Shown here: one piece after another, positions 1-8,529 of the stretch
Layout: every line of letters begins with the position of its first letter
How positions within the stretch are numbered: the stretch's first letter is position 1
Assembly: GCA_016929775.1 (NCBI GenBank)
Contig: JAFGIE010000040.1
Span: 1 to 44,963 of the forward strand
DNA: 44,963 nt
Source of the DNA: Anaerolineae bacterium
Lineage (GTDB): Bacteria > Chloroflexota > Anaerolineae > JAFGEY01
Reading direction: 5' to 3'
The notes under the pieces: generated by a model
The model's database searches: none
What the model was told of the DNA's origin: nothing
The model's input: the letters and a program-made list of their open reading frames with translations, nothing else
Program-made: the position numbers and the translations under genes

Positions 1-795
1 ATCATCTGCGCCCGCAACCTGGATCTGGTCGGGCGTTGGGATGTGAGCGTGGACCTCGGTCTCGACGCCGCCGACGTGATCGACGCGGAGAGCGGGCTGG
101 TTGTCTTTTCCACCGAGCTTGACAGCCCGCCCCAGGCAGCGACCTTTACGGCGGGGGATATGCTCGTCACCAACGGCGCGATCGTCCCCAACGTTGCGCT
201 CACGCACGGGTTCGCGGCGGGCTATGATCTCGGTCTAGATGCCGTACACCTGACCGGGGAAGAGGCCAAGATCCTCGCCTTTCTGCAAGACATCGCCGAG
301 ATCCAACGGGAAGAGTGGCTAGGCGATCCGGGACTGCTGTCCGGACTACTGACCGAGTATGGGGTGGACATCTGGTTCTCGACCGAGGGGACGTTCCGCC
401 CCGTTGGGGCGCAAGGCTTCCTCGACGGCGACCTGCTGTCGGCGCGCGACGGGACCATCGTCGCCGGCAACAGCCTGCTTCTTCCCCTCTCTGTGCCCGC
501 CGGGATCCCGAGCCGCGGGATCGACTATGGGCTGGATGCGGTGAGCAGCGACCGCTCTGCAGAGCGGCAGGGCATCCAGTTCTCCACCGAGATCCTGCAC
601 ACGGCGGACCCCCCGTTCACCGACGGGGACATCCTCCGGCTGGGCAACGGCGTGGTGGCGACCAACGAGGATCTGCTCGCCTGCTTTGGGCCCGCGGCGG
701 ATTTCCTGGGGCTCGACGCGCTGTACGTCGTGTCAGAGGCTGTGCTCAAGACCTACCTGCCGGTCACGCTCAAGGACTATGGCATCCCCTACTGA
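1..795 (+). CDS. FSTE/GLDA-repeat protein, 5' truncated by the window edge
   Basis: The reading frame is open from base 1, so the true start lies outside the window. A GTG at 43 is inside the conserved repeat and is not a believable start, because the residues before it (ARNLDLVGRWDV) match the downstream paralogue. What remains is the end of one repeat unit and three more units. Each unit follows the pattern FSTE, then an F-x2-GD-[MIL]-L segment, then an N-x2-L, then D-x-GLDA. The protein ends at residue ALKDYGIPY right after the last repeat, so it lacks the long C-terminal half found in the neighbour at 838-2730. No catalytic motif was recognised. Tandem duplication with the next gene is clear from the shared order of units. 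Function unknown; probably an extracytoplasmic structural or binding protein, inferred from the paralogue's signal peptide. Confidence 0.8.
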   Translation: MICARNLDLVGRWDVSVDLGLDAADVIDAESGLVVFSTELDSPPQAATFTAGDMLVTNGAIVPNVALTHGFAAGYDLGLDAVHLTGEEAKILAFLQDIAEIQREEWLGDPGLLSGLLTEYGVDIWFSTEGTFRPVGAQGFLDGDLLSARDGTIVAGNSLLLPLSVPAGIPSRGIDYGLDAVSSDRSAERQGIQFSTEILHTADPPFTDGDILRLGNGVVATNEDLLACFGPAADFLGLDALYVVSEAVLKTYLPVTLKDYGIPY

Positions 796-837
796 GCCGG
801 ATGGTGGTCCTGCAGTATGAGAAAAGGAGTATGTGAC

Positions 838-2730
838 ATGCGTAAACAGATCAAGCTCCTGGCATTGGCAGGGCTGCTCGTCCTTGCCCTGCTCCTTCCG
901 GCGCGCCTGGTCAGCAGCCAGGTCGGCGCTGGCGAACTCGCCAAATGCGCCTCCTTTGGCTTTTCGACCGAGGAGGACTTTATGGCTGCCACGGGGCAGT
1001 ACATCTCGGATGGGGACCTGCTGGGGCCCGACTGTGCCCTTTGCGCCACCAACCTGGACCTGATCGGCAGGTGGGACATCGGCGTCGACTTGGGCCTGGA
1101 CGCGGTCGACGTGATCGACGCCGACAGCTACACCGTCGCCCTCTCCACCGAGCTCGATAGCGTGAACTGGAGCCCGACCGACGGACCCCAGTTTACGGCA
1201 GGCGACCTGCTGATCACGACTGGGACGGGCGGGCTGGTCATCCCCAACGTGGCTCTGACCCACAAGTTCGGGGTCGGGTATGACATCGGGCTCGACGCCG
1301 TGCACTTTGTGGGGCTCAAGGAGAACATCCTCGGCTTTCTGAAAGACCCGGAGACGCCGGTCGCTCGCGTCGACTGGACGGGGGACCTCTTGGTGCGGCT
1401 CCTGGTCAAGTACGAGATCGACATCTGGTTCTCGACCGAGGGGACGTTCCGCCCGCCTGAACTAAAGGGCTTCCTGGATGGGGACCTCCTTTCGGCGCGG
1501 GACGGCGCGATCGTCGCCCCGAACCAGGACCTGCTCGATCCCAGCGTGCCCGCGGGGCTGCAAGGCCCGGGCGTCGACTTTGGGCTGGACGCGGTGACGA
1601 CGGATCGCAAGGGCGACAAGCGCCGCATCCACTTCTCGACCGAGATCCTCTATCGCGGCGAGGTGAGCTTTACGGACGGCGACATCCTGCGCATGGGCAA
1701 CGGGGTTGCGGTCCCGCACTATGACCTGATCTCGTGCTTCAAGCCAGCGGCGGATTTCGTCGGGCTCGACGCGCTATCGGTCAACCTCGTGACCCCCGAG
1801 GAGTGTGTGAGCCGCATCACCAAGGTCGGCGGGGTCGACATCGCCGATATCAGTCCGGCGACGGGCATGGCAAACCCCGGCACGGTAGGCTCGATCAACG
1901 CACCGGTTCCCTTTGGCGGCTTGATCGACATCCAGGGACAGATCTGCGATAACGTGGACGAGTTCCGGATCGTCTACCGCCTGGCAGGATCTGGGAACCC
2001 GTGGACCGGCATCCCGGTCGAGGCGGCGAGCGGTTGGCAGGTCAAGGTCGACGCCTTCCTGCCGCCTTACCCGGACTGCTTGGGCAGCCAGAACTGGTAC
2101 TCGACGTCGGATGGCTGGTACGACGGCATAGACTACCGCCACCTAACCGACCCGATGCTCGGCGCGTGCAACCCCGGGCTCGCCCTGACCGTGTGGAACT
2201 CGGGCGCCGCACTCCCGGATGGGAATGCGCTGTACGAAGTGATGCTAGAGACCCTCACGACCGCCGGAATCACGATCAGTGGTACAACGCACCTCGTGCA
2301 GCTCGACAATACGGCGCCCGTGGCGGAGCTGGAAAAGACGGCGGGCGAGTGCGAGGGCTTTACCGCGGCGGACATGCCGCTCACCGTCACGGGCCGGATC
2401 AGCGACACTCACTTCTACGCAGCCCGGCTGCAGATCACGGGCAATGGTTACGGGATCAAGGACTATACGACCGTCGCGTACTATGACGACGGTGGCGACA
2501 ACCTGATCGCGACCGGCACCCTGAATTGGCCGAACTATGTCGGGCTGGGCCCGGTGACCGTCTACGACCTGGACGCCGAACCGGTGGACTGCGGCTACAC
2601 GGTCTCGCTCACTGCCTGGGAGCGGACGCTGTGGTGCCATTTCAAGTTCAGCACCAACCAGGCCTATCACTATCCGGGGCACCGGCACGACACGGACAGC
2701 TGGACGTTCAACTTTGACGGGCCTCACTAG
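838..2730 (+). CDS. Secreted FSTE/GLDA four-repeat protein with beta-rich C-terminal half
   Basis: The ATG at 838 is chosen because AAAGGAG lies about 8 bases upstream and the protein then opens with a signal peptide (MRKQIK, hydrophobic stretch to about residue 27). An ATG at 817 is in frame but lacks this arrangement. Product is 630 residues. Four repeat units lie at about residues 41-93, 101-158, 197-255 and 265-317. Each has FSTE or LSTE at its head, a GDLL/GDIL turn in the middle and D-x-GLDA or VGLDA at its end. Residues 320-630 are rich in Gly, Thr, Tyr and Asp with several Cys pairs, and look like beta-sandwich domains (inference). It follows the truncated paralogue by 42 bp and probably shares its transcript. 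Repeats of this general type remind me of short beta-sandwich repeats in bacterial surface proteins, but I cannot name a family with certainty. Confidence 0.85.
   Translation: MRKQIKLLALAGLLVLALLLPARLVSSQVGAGELAKCASFGFSTEEDFMAATGQYISDGDLLGPDCALCATNLDLIGRWDIGVDLGLDAVDVIDADSYTVALSTELDSVNWSPTDGPQFTAGDLLITTGTGGLVIPNVALTHKFGVGYDIGLDAVHFVGLKENILGFLKDPETPVARVDWTGDLLVRLLVKYEIDIWFSTEGTFRPPELKGFLDGDLLSARDGAIVAPNQDLLDPSVPAGLQGPGVDFGLDAVTTDRKGDKRRIHFSTEILYRGEVSFTDGDILRMGNGVAVPHYDLISCFKPAADFVGLDALSVNLVTPEECVSRITKVGGVDIADISPATGMANPGTVGSINAPVPFGGLIDIQGQICDNVDEFRIVYRLAGSGNPWTGIPVEAASGWQVKVDAFLPPYPDCLGSQNWYSTSDGWYDGIDYRHLTDPMLGACNPGLALTVWNSGAALPDGNALYEVMLETLTTAGITISGTTHLVQLDNTAPVAELEKTAGECEGFTAADMPLTVTGRISDTHFYAARLQITGNGYGIKDYTTVAYYDDGGDNLIATGTLNWPNYVGLGPVTVYDLDAEPVDCGYTVSLTAWERTLWCHFKFSTNQAYHYPGHRHDTDSWTFNFDGPH
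958..1788 (+). repeat. Four protein-level repeat units (FSTE...GDLL...GLDA)
   Basis: Four diverged units of about 53-60 residues are coded here (residues 41-317 of the protein starting at 838). Units 2 and 3 are separated by a 38-residue insert. The same order of units occurs in the upstream paralogue, so duplication of the whole gene came after the repeats were formed. Confidence 0.8.
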
Positions 2731-2767
2731 CCGCGGCAGCGCCGCGGACGGGTAGGCCCGAGCGACA

Positions 2768-2797
2768 GAGCCAGGGGGCCCCTCGGCCCCCTGGCTC
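2768..2797. terminator. Perfect 13-bp hairpin between convergent genes
   Basis: Bases 2768-2780 (GAGCCAGGGGGCC) pair perfectly with 2785-2797, loop CCTC. It lies 38 bp after the repeat-protein stop and 29 bp beyond the stop of the leftward shikimate dehydrogenase-like gene. No good T-run follows on either strand, so it may act as a two-way transcription end or as an mRNA-stabilising hairpin. Confidence 0.65.
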
Positions 2798-2825
2798 TCC
2801 TGGCATGCTGCTCGTCTTTCTGCTG

Positions 2826-3788
2826 CTAGGCGGAGTCGTCTCCACGCGTGCGCGCCGAAGCGGCGACCGACGCCAACCGTGCGAAAGTCTGAGGATCGAG
2901 ATCCAGGTGCAGCACTGCGGCGATCGCTTGGGTCCAGCCATGCAGGAAGTAGCGCCACCCGTCCTCGACGGCAAGCCGGCGCGCCGCCGCTTGTGCGCGC
3001 GCCTGGTGCAAGAAGCCCAGCGCGCCGCGGTAGTTGAGCTCCCACGCCACGCCGTCGAGCGGAAAGAGGCCCTCGTCGGTGATCGGGGAACCGGGGCGGT
3101 CCTTGCCCATGCCGGTGGCATTGATCACCACGCTGCCCGGCGCTAGGCCCGCCATCAACCGGTCGTTGTGGCGCGGGTCCTCGTTGCACACGTACTCGAA
3201 GGCGATGCCCGTTCCCGTCCCCTCCACCATCCGGCGCAGGCCCTCCAGGCGCCCTGGCGAGCGGTTGACAACCACCATCCGCGCAGGCCTGTCCGCGGGG
3301 TCCGGCTTTTCAATCAGGTGCACGGCGATCGCCGTCGCCGCTCCCCCCGCGCCAAGGCACAGCACCTCTCGGTCAGCGCCAAAGTACTGCTTGCCGAGCA
3401 GGGCATCTAGGCTCAAGCCGCCCGCGATCGGGTCCAGGGCATGGCCGATCAGGGCGCCCCCCCGTTTCGAGATGCACGATACCTCGCCGCAGACCTGGGC
3501 GTACGGGTCGAGCACGTCGAACAGGTCGCGCGCCGCGTGGTAGAGGTCGATCTTGTGCGTCGTGACCAGTGCGCCGGCGATCCGCGGATCGCGCGCGACC
3601 TGGGAGACGACCTGCCGGTAGCGCGCGGGCGCGGCGTGGGGAGGCAGGTCGCGCCCCTCGATCGCCACCTCCGTGCGGCCCAACGCCGCCATCCACAGCG
3701 GGAACACGCGCATGATCGACGACTGGCGCGTCGTCACGCCGATAAAGAGAAAGGTCGTTGGCTGGCTGTTCCGGTGCTTGTCGTCCAC
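2826..3788 (-). CDS. Shikimate/quinate dehydrogenase-like protein (AroE family)
   Basis: Start is GTG at 3788 with AGGAGG six bases upstream; 320 residues, longer than typical AroE (about 270-290). Visible AroE features are an N-terminal substrate domain containing VTTHKID (the family lysine), GHALDPIAGG (family aspartate), a glycine-rich NADP loop GAGGAATAIA, VVNRS after the second strand of the nucleotide fold, NATGMG, and a final LNYRGALGFLHQA segment matching the conserved C-terminal helix with its glutamine. The usual NTD around the catalytic Asp reads ALD, and the phosphate-facing VTxPFK reads VTTHK. It may therefore use shikimate poorly or act on a related polyol acid. No other aromatic-pathway gene is nearby. 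It is transcribed alone and divergently from the SPFH gene. Confidence 0.75.
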   Translation of the reverse strand: MDDKHRNSQPTTFLFIGVTTRQSSIMRVFPLWMAALGRTEVAIEGRDLPPHAAPARYRQVVSQVARDPRIAGALVTTHKIDLYHAARDLFDVLDPYAQVCGEVSCISKRGGALIGHALDPIAGGLSLDALLGKQYFGADREVLCLGAGGAATAIAVHLIEKPDPADRPARMVVVNRSPGRLEGLRRMVEGTGTGIAFEYVCNEDPRHNDRLMAGLAPGSVVINATGMGKDRPGSPITDEGLFPLDGVAWELNYRGALGFLHQARAQAAARRLAVEDGWRYFLHGWTQAIAAVLHLDLDPQTFARLASVAASARTRGDDSA

Positions 3789-3818
3789 GTGAGTCCTCCT
3801 GGACCATCCGTGGCCCTG

Positions 3819-3847
3819 ATTCTAGTACAGGCGCGCCCGCCCGTCAA
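3819..3847 (-). promoter_or_regulatory. Promoter of the AroE-like gene
   Basis: On the minus strand, TTGACG (3842-3847) and TAGAAT (3819-3824) are separated by 17 bp. The predicted transcript start is about 25 bases before the GTG at 3788. Confidence 0.55.
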
Positions 3848-3871
3848 TCGGCAAAGAGGCGCCAGAACTGC

Positions 3872-3900
3872 TTGTCTTGGTGGGCCAGATTGTGTATAAT
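3872..3900 (+). promoter_or_regulatory. Promoter of the SPFH gene
   Basis: TTGTCT (3872-3877) and a perfect TATAAT (3895-3900) with 17-bp spacing. It is divergent from the AroE-like promoter, and the two -35 boxes are 24 bp apart. Confidence 0.65.
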
Positions 3901-4015
3901 AGGGCCGCTTCGGGTTCGCGGAGCGAGAACCTTTTGCCGCGCGGCTACGTAAAGAAAGTAGAAGCCTGTGGCGCGTGTCCACAGATCGCGATCACATCGC
4001 ATAGGAGGACCCGAT

Positions 4016-4960
4016 ATGTCTAGGCGACCTGGTTTCGTCGGCATCGTGATCATCGTCGGCGTAGTGCTGTTTTTCGCGTTCATCGTCTTTATGTCCAGCT
4101 ATACCCAGATTGACTATGGCACGGTGGGCATGGTCACCCGCTTTGGGCGGATCACGAACGAGATCATGCAGCCGGGCTTGAACTGGAAGCTGCCCTTTGT
4201 CGACAAGGTCATCATCTTCCACACACAAGAGCTGGTCTATCAGACTGAAGAGGAGCCGGGCCTGCACGACGCCGCCGAAGGGATCTACATCGACTATGCC
4301 ACCGATACCTCGACCGCCGATGGGCAGCAGATCTCGGTCAAGTACTCGGTGCGCTTTCGCATGGACCCGACTAGGGTGACGACGATCGCAGAACAGATCG
4401 GGAACGAAGAGCAGGTCGTCGAAAAGGTCGTCAAGTTCCACACGCGGATCCTGGCGCGCAACATCCCCAAGGGGTACGCAGCCCTCGACCTGTACACCGG
4501 CAACATCGAACGCGTGCAGGACGAGTTTGCGGAGCAACTGAAGCCGCTCCTGGCAGAGAAAGGCGTGATCCTCGAGGCCTTTGGCTTGCGCAAGATCGAC
4601 TTCCAGGCCGAGTACATCCAGGCGATCGAGCAGAAGCAGATCGAAGCGGAGAACGTGATCACCGAGCAGAACCGCGCCGAGCAGGCCAAGTGGAAGGCGC
4701 AGAGCGCGATCGAGGCGGCAAAGGGTGAGGCTGCGGCGACAGTCGAGAATGCACGCGGCGACGCGGAAAAGATCAAGCTCCTTGCGGCAGCTGAAGCACA
4801 GTCGATCGAGCTCAAGGGCAAGATGCTCCAGCAGTATCCCGAGATCATCCAGCTCGAGTTCGTCACAGCCTTGAGCGACCCGGATAGCACGGTCACGTGG
4901 GGCATCATCCCAGAGGGCAGCGTACTGCCCTTCTTGAACGTCTCGCCCGGCGGGCCGTAG
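4016..4960 (+). CDS. SPFH/band 7 (prohibitin-like) membrane protein
   Basis: ATG at 4016 is preferred over an upstream in-frame GTG because AGGAGG sits at 4003-4008. Product 314 residues. One N-terminal membrane segment (about residues 8-27) is followed by the band 7 domain (about 30-200) with the typical opening VGMVTRFGRI and LNWKLPFVDKV. A long Ala/Glu/Lys-rich helical segment (about 200-275, AEQAKWKAQSAIEAAKGEA) is typical of SPFH oligomerisation coiled coils. Family members form large rings at the membrane and organise or protect membrane protein complexes. There is no NfeD partner next to it; instead an HtrA-type protease follows 76 bp downstream, consistent with a membrane quality-control pairing (inference). 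Confidence 0.85.
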   Translation: MSRRPGFVGIVIIVGVVLFFAFIVFMSSYTQIDYGTVGMVTRFGRITNEIMQPGLNWKLPFVDKVIIFHTQELVYQTEEEPGLHDAAEGIYIDYATDTSTADGQQISVKYSVRFRMDPTRVTTIAEQIGNEEQVVEKVVKFHTRILARNIPKGYAALDLYTGNIERVQDEFAEQLKPLLAEKGVILEAFGLRKIDFQAEYIQAIEQKQIEAENVITEQNRAEQAKWKAQSAIEAAKGEAAATVENARGDAEKIKLLAAAEAQSIELKGKMLQQYPEIIQLEFVTALSDPDSTVTWGIIPEGSVLPFLNVSPGGP

Positions 4961-5036
4961 GCGCGAGAAGCCGGAGCGGTCCAGACGGCCGAGGGCTGCG
5001 GACCCGCGCCGTTCGACCCTAGAATAGAGGACATGC

Positions 5037-6206
5037 ATGAGCCAAGCCGTTGACCGCCGCATCCTGTTTGGGATCGCGGTACTGACCACGATCCTGCTCG
5101 GATGCACTGCTGCTGCCATTCCTGTGCTGCAGACCCCGGATCGTGAACCGGTCTCTACCCCGCAAGCTGTCGTCGTCACCGCCACGCCCGCGCCCGAAAG
5201 CGCCCAACAGCCTGCTCCAGAGTTCGATACCCAGGAGCAGGTCGTGATCGACATCTACAGGCGTGTCAGTCCCGGCGTGGTCTACATCGAGGTCGCCAAC
5301 GGAATGGACCCGGAGGAGGGTGGCAGCGGGTCGGGCTTTGTGTATGACAGCGAAGGCCACATTGTGACCAACGAGCACGTGATCCGCGGCGCAGACCGGA
5401 TCCGCGTCCATTTTTCCGATGACACGATTGCCGAGGGCAGGGTGCTGGGGGCCGATCCGGACGCCGATCTGGCAGTCTTGCAGGTCGACGTCCCCCGCGA
5501 GATCCTCAACCCGCTGCCTCTGGGCTCCTCCGCCGGTCTGCAGGTCGGGCAGCTCGCGATCGCGATCGGCAACCCCTACGGCTACGAGCGGACGTTGACC
5601 GTGGGCCACATTAGTGGGCTGGGGCGCGTGCTCCAGCAAGAGAGCCAGTTCTCGCTGGCGGAGGTGATCCAGACCGATGCCGCGATCAACCCGGGCAACT
5701 CGGGTGGGCCGCTCCTCGACTCGCGTGGGACCGTGATCGGCGTGAACGCGTACTATCGGCCCTCCAGTCCGATCGGTGGTTCCGTCGGGATCGGATTCGC
5801 CATCCCGGTGGATGAGGTGCTGGCGGTGGTGCCTGCCCTGATCGCCGAGGGGCGCTACCGCCACCCGTGGCTGGGCATCAACGGCTACACGATCCGGCCC
5901 GAACTGGTCGAGGCGCTCGACCTGCCCGTGACGCGGGGCGCGCTGATCGCGGGCGTCGTGGAAGGGGGTCCCGCTGAGAACGCGGGCGTGCGGGGTGGCA
6001 CGCAGGAGGTCGACGTCGAGTCGTATGGCGAGCCCGTGCCCGCCGGCGGCGATATTGTCATCGCGATCGACGGCGTCGACGTGGGGGGCATGGATGACAT
6101 TATCACCTACTTGCAGCGTACTACCGTGGGTCAGTCCGTGACCCTGACCGTGATCCGGGATGGCGAGCAGATCGCGATCGAAGTCGTGCTGGGCGAGCGG
6201 CCCTAG
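5037..6206 (+). CDS. HtrA/Deg-family serine protease, lipoprotein
   Basis: 389 residues. The N-terminus carries a hydrophobic segment ending in the lipobox LLGC (Cys23), then a Thr/Pro/Ala-rich linker, so the enzyme is probably tethered outside the membrane. The trypsin-like domain covers about residues 65-270 with the full triad: His114 in TNEHVI, Asp144 in DADLAVL and Ser222 in GNSGGPL. One PDZ domain fills about 275-385. Length and layout match DegS/HtrA-like proteins with a single PDZ. The ATG at 5037 has GAGGA just upstream; a TAGAAT at 5020-5025 could be its own -10 element, which would leave a very short leader. Expected role: degradation or processing of misfolded exported proteins. 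Confidence 0.93.
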   Translation: MSQAVDRRILFGIAVLTTILLGCTAAAIPVLQTPDREPVSTPQAVVVTATPAPESAQQPAPEFDTQEQVVIDIYRRVSPGVVYIEVANGMDPEEGGSGSGFVYDSEGHIVTNEHVIRGADRIRVHFSDDTIAEGRVLGADPDADLAVLQVDVPREILNPLPLGSSAGLQVGQLAIAIGNPYGYERTLTVGHISGLGRVLQQESQFSLAEVIQTDAAINPGNSGGPLLDSRGTVIGVNAYYRPSSPIGGSVGIGFAIPVDEVLAVVPALIAEGRYRHPWLGINGYTIRPELVEALDLPVTRGALIAGVVEGGPAENAGVRGGTQEVDVESYGEPVPAGGDIVIAIDGVDVGGMDDIITYLQRTTVGQSVTLTVIRDGEQIAIEVVLGERP

Positions 6207-6359
6207 CCGGAGGGCATCCCAGCACATTGCGCGTCGGTCGTCGTGCCGCCGCTCCCCGATCGGCGGGGGCCATAGAGGCGCCAGCGCACGGCGCGGTGCA
6301 GGGCGAACGTTGCCCAGTGTACCCGATGTGGACGACGGAGTCTCTGGAAGGAGGATGCG

Positions 6360-7475
6360 ATGTTTGGCAAGCAGGAGTTGAAAGAGCTAGCCGCGTACCG
6401 TAGCCAGCAGCCGCCGGTCCTGAGTGTGTACCTGAACGTCGACTCGACCCAGATCACGGCGGAGCAGTACCGGCTGACGCTGAGGGGGATGCTCAAGTCG
6501 GTCTCCGACAAGGTTGACCCGGCGGATGCGGAAGCGGTAGAACAGTACATCGAACTCGAGTATGACCGGCAGGGCAACGGACTGGCGCTCTTTAGCAGCG
6601 GTGACTTTTGGCGCGCCTACACGCTTGCCTACTCGGTTGGGGATAGCGTCCACGTTGGGCGGCAACCCTACATCAAGCCGCTTGCCGACTATGCCGATGC
6701 CTACGACCGGTACGGCGTCGTGCTCGTCGACCGCGAGGGTGCCCGCCTGTTCATGTTCAACCAAGGCGCCTTGCAGGAAGCGACGGGGATGATGGGGGAG
6801 GACATCAAGAGCCAGCTCACCGATGCCTCCGGGCGGGGCGGGCGGTCTGGCGCTGGTCCGGGCCTCGGCAAGTCGCCGGGCCTCGACCACAAGATCGACC
6901 AGATCGCGGCGCGCAATCTACGCGAGGTGGTCGATCTGACGCAGCGCTTTTACCAGGCGGGGCAGTGCGAACGGATCATCCTCGGCGGGACGGACGAGAA
7001 CCGCGCGCGTTTCCTCACCCTCATGCCCAAGTCACTGCAGGGCAAGGTGATCGGCGACATCTCGATCGACATGTATGCGCCCGAGCTGGAAGTCCTGCAG
7101 CGCTCGATGCCGATCATCCAGGCCTCGGTTGCAGAGCGCAAGGATGCCCTCGTGGGCAACACGATCACGGCGGCGCACAAGGGGGCTGGGTCACTCGGCC
7201 TGGCGGACACGCTGATCGCCGTACAGGAGCGGCGCGTGCAGACGCTGGTGATCCAGGAGGGGTTCCGGGAGGGCGGGCGGGTCTGCACGCATTGCAACTA
7301 CTTGACGCTGAGCCCGTCCGATGCGTGCCCGATCTGCAGCGGCGATACGCGCGTCCTAGACGACATCGTCGAACACCTCGTGCACCGCGCGATCGACATC
7401 GACGTAGAGGTCGCGTTCGTACAAGACGAGCGGTTGGAGAAGGCAGGTTCGATCGGTTCGTTGTGGCGCTTCTAA
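6360..7475 (+). CDS. Bacterial eRF1-like protein (baeRF type) with C-terminal zinc-binding motif
   Basis: Start ATG at 6360 has GGAAGGAGG six bases upstream. 371 residues. The N-terminal part (about 1-110) opens with VLSVYLNVD, a common start in this family. The middle part (about 115-235) contains YGVVLVDREGARLF and then a Gly/Ser/Arg-rich loop (156-173) where eRF1 proteins carry the GGQ loop. The C-terminal part (about 240-371) resembles eRF1 domain 3 and holds CxxC pairs Cys309/Cys312 and Cys323/Cys326. No GGQ is present. Known relatives (archaeo-eukaryotic release-factor-like proteins such as Vms1) act on stalled ribosome products. A ribosome-rescue or tRNA-cleavage role is inference. It ends at a strong terminator. 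Confidence 0.7.
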   Translation: MFGKQELKELAAYRSQQPPVLSVYLNVDSTQITAEQYRLTLRGMLKSVSDKVDPADAEAVEQYIELEYDRQGNGLALFSSGDFWRAYTLAYSVGDSVHVGRQPYIKPLADYADAYDRYGVVLVDREGARLFMFNQGALQEATGMMGEDIKSQLTDASGRGGRSGAGPGLGKSPGLDHKIDQIAARNLREVVDLTQRFYQAGQCERIILGGTDENRARFLTLMPKSLQGKVIGDISIDMYAPELEVLQRSMPIIQASVAERKDALVGNTITAAHKGAGSLGLADTLIAVQERRVQTLVIQEGFREGGRVCTHCNYLTLSPSDACPICSGDTRVLDDIVEHLVHRAIDIDVEVAFVQDERLEKAGSIGSLWRF

Positions 7476-7496
7476 AAGACTTTGTGGGAAAAGGAT

Positions 7497-7531
7497 GGGG
7501 CTGGGCTTCTTCAGAAACCCAGCCCCGTTTT
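7497..7531. terminator. Intrinsic terminator between convergent genes
   Basis: GGGGCTGGG (7497-7505) pairs with CCCAGCCCC (7518-7526), with additional inner TTC/GAA pairing, followed by GTTTT. On the other strand the stem is followed by ATCCTTTTCC, so it can stop transcripts from both sides (the gene ending at 7475 and the leftward gene ending at 7546). Confidence 0.88.
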
Positions 7532-7545
7532 CGTCTCGTGGTCCC

Positions 7546-8529
7546 TCACTCCCCGTACACCGCCTCGCGCAGTCCCTTGAGGTAGCCGATCGCAAAGAGC
7601 CGCCCGATCGACGAGTAAGCGGGCCGATCGTTGCTGTCGCCCTCCATGGTGGGCACGTGGTCGGGCCGGCATACGCCCTCGTAGCCGATGTCGCGGTAGG
7701 CGCGCATGCAAGCGAGCATGTCGGTCTTGCCGTCGTCGTGAAAGGTCTCGACGAACTTGGTCGGGGTGCCTCGCACGTCGCGGAAGTGGACGAAAAAGAT
7801 CTTGCCCTGGCTCCCAAAGTGCCGGATCACGCCCGGCAGATCGTCCGTCATCAGCGTAAAGTTGCCCTGGCAGAGCGCGATCCCGTTGACCGGGCTGGAC
7901 GCCATGTCGAGCAGACGGTCATAGTTCTCGACGCTCCGCATGATCCGCCCCAAGCCGCGGATCGGCGAGAGGGGCGGGTCGTCTGGGTGCATCGCCAGCA
8001 TGACGTTGGCTTCTTCTGCCACCGGGACCACACGCGCCAAAAAGTAGGCTAGGTTCTCCCACAACTGCTCCTCGCTGACGACGCCAAACTTGGTCAGCGG
8101 CGCATTGCGCATCAGGTCGTGGTCATACCCGGTCGCCAGGGCGCCGCCGCGCGAAGGGACCGTCGTCGAGGTGCGCATCCAGTTCAAGACCGGCATCCAC
8201 TCGTAGCACCACACCGGGATCCCGAGACGCCCCATGTTCCGGATCAGCTCGCACGCGTGCTCGATCTCTTCGTCGCGACCGGGCAACCCCAGCTTGGCCT
8301 TGTTCAGGGGAGGGCGGCTCTCGATCACGTCGAGCGCAAATCCCGCATCCTCGTAGGCTGTCTTGAGCCGGACGAGCGACATATAGCTCCACGGCAGCTG
8401 CTCGTGCGGCACGTTGTCGATCCCGCGGCGAAAGTCCATCGAGCCCACGACGTGCTCGATGCCACACTGTCGGACCATGCGCCATAGCGGCGTCGGGTAG
8501 GGCGGCAGGACCTCGGCGATCTTGATCAT
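7546..8529 (-). CDS. uxuA: Mannonate dehydratase
   Basis: The start MIKIAEVL at 8529 overlaps the upstream gene's stop by four bases (ATGA); a longer open frame upstream has no support. 327 residues, somewhat shorter than E. coli UxuA (about 394). The enzyme dehydrates D-mannonate to 2-keto-3-deoxygluconate in hexuronate breakdown. Seen motifs: HPDDPP (181-186), ALCQGNF with Cys220, [10 protein letters not shown] with His248, FHDDG (264-268) and RPDHVP with Asp290/His291. These fit the metal-binding and active-site positions of the xylose-isomerase-like barrel. It is translationally coupled to an HD phosphohydrolase gene and no other uronate gene is seen here. Confidence 0.88.
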   Translation of the reverse strand: MIKIAEVLPPYPTPLWRMVRQCGIEHVVGSMDFRRGIDNVPHEQLPWSYMSLVRLKTAYEDAGFALDVIESRPPLNKAKLGLPGRDEEIEHACELIRNMGRLGIPVWCYEWMPVLNWMRTSTTVPSRGGALATGYDHDLMRNAPLTKFGVVSEEQLWENLAYFLARVVPVAEEANVMLAMHPDDPPLSPIRGLGRIMRSVENYDRLLDMASSPVNGIALCQGNFTLMTDDLPGVIRHFGSQGKIFFVHFRDVRGTPTKFVETFHDDGKTDMLACMRAYRDIGYEGVCRPDHVPTMEGDSNDRPAYSSIGRLFAIGYLKGLREAVYGE

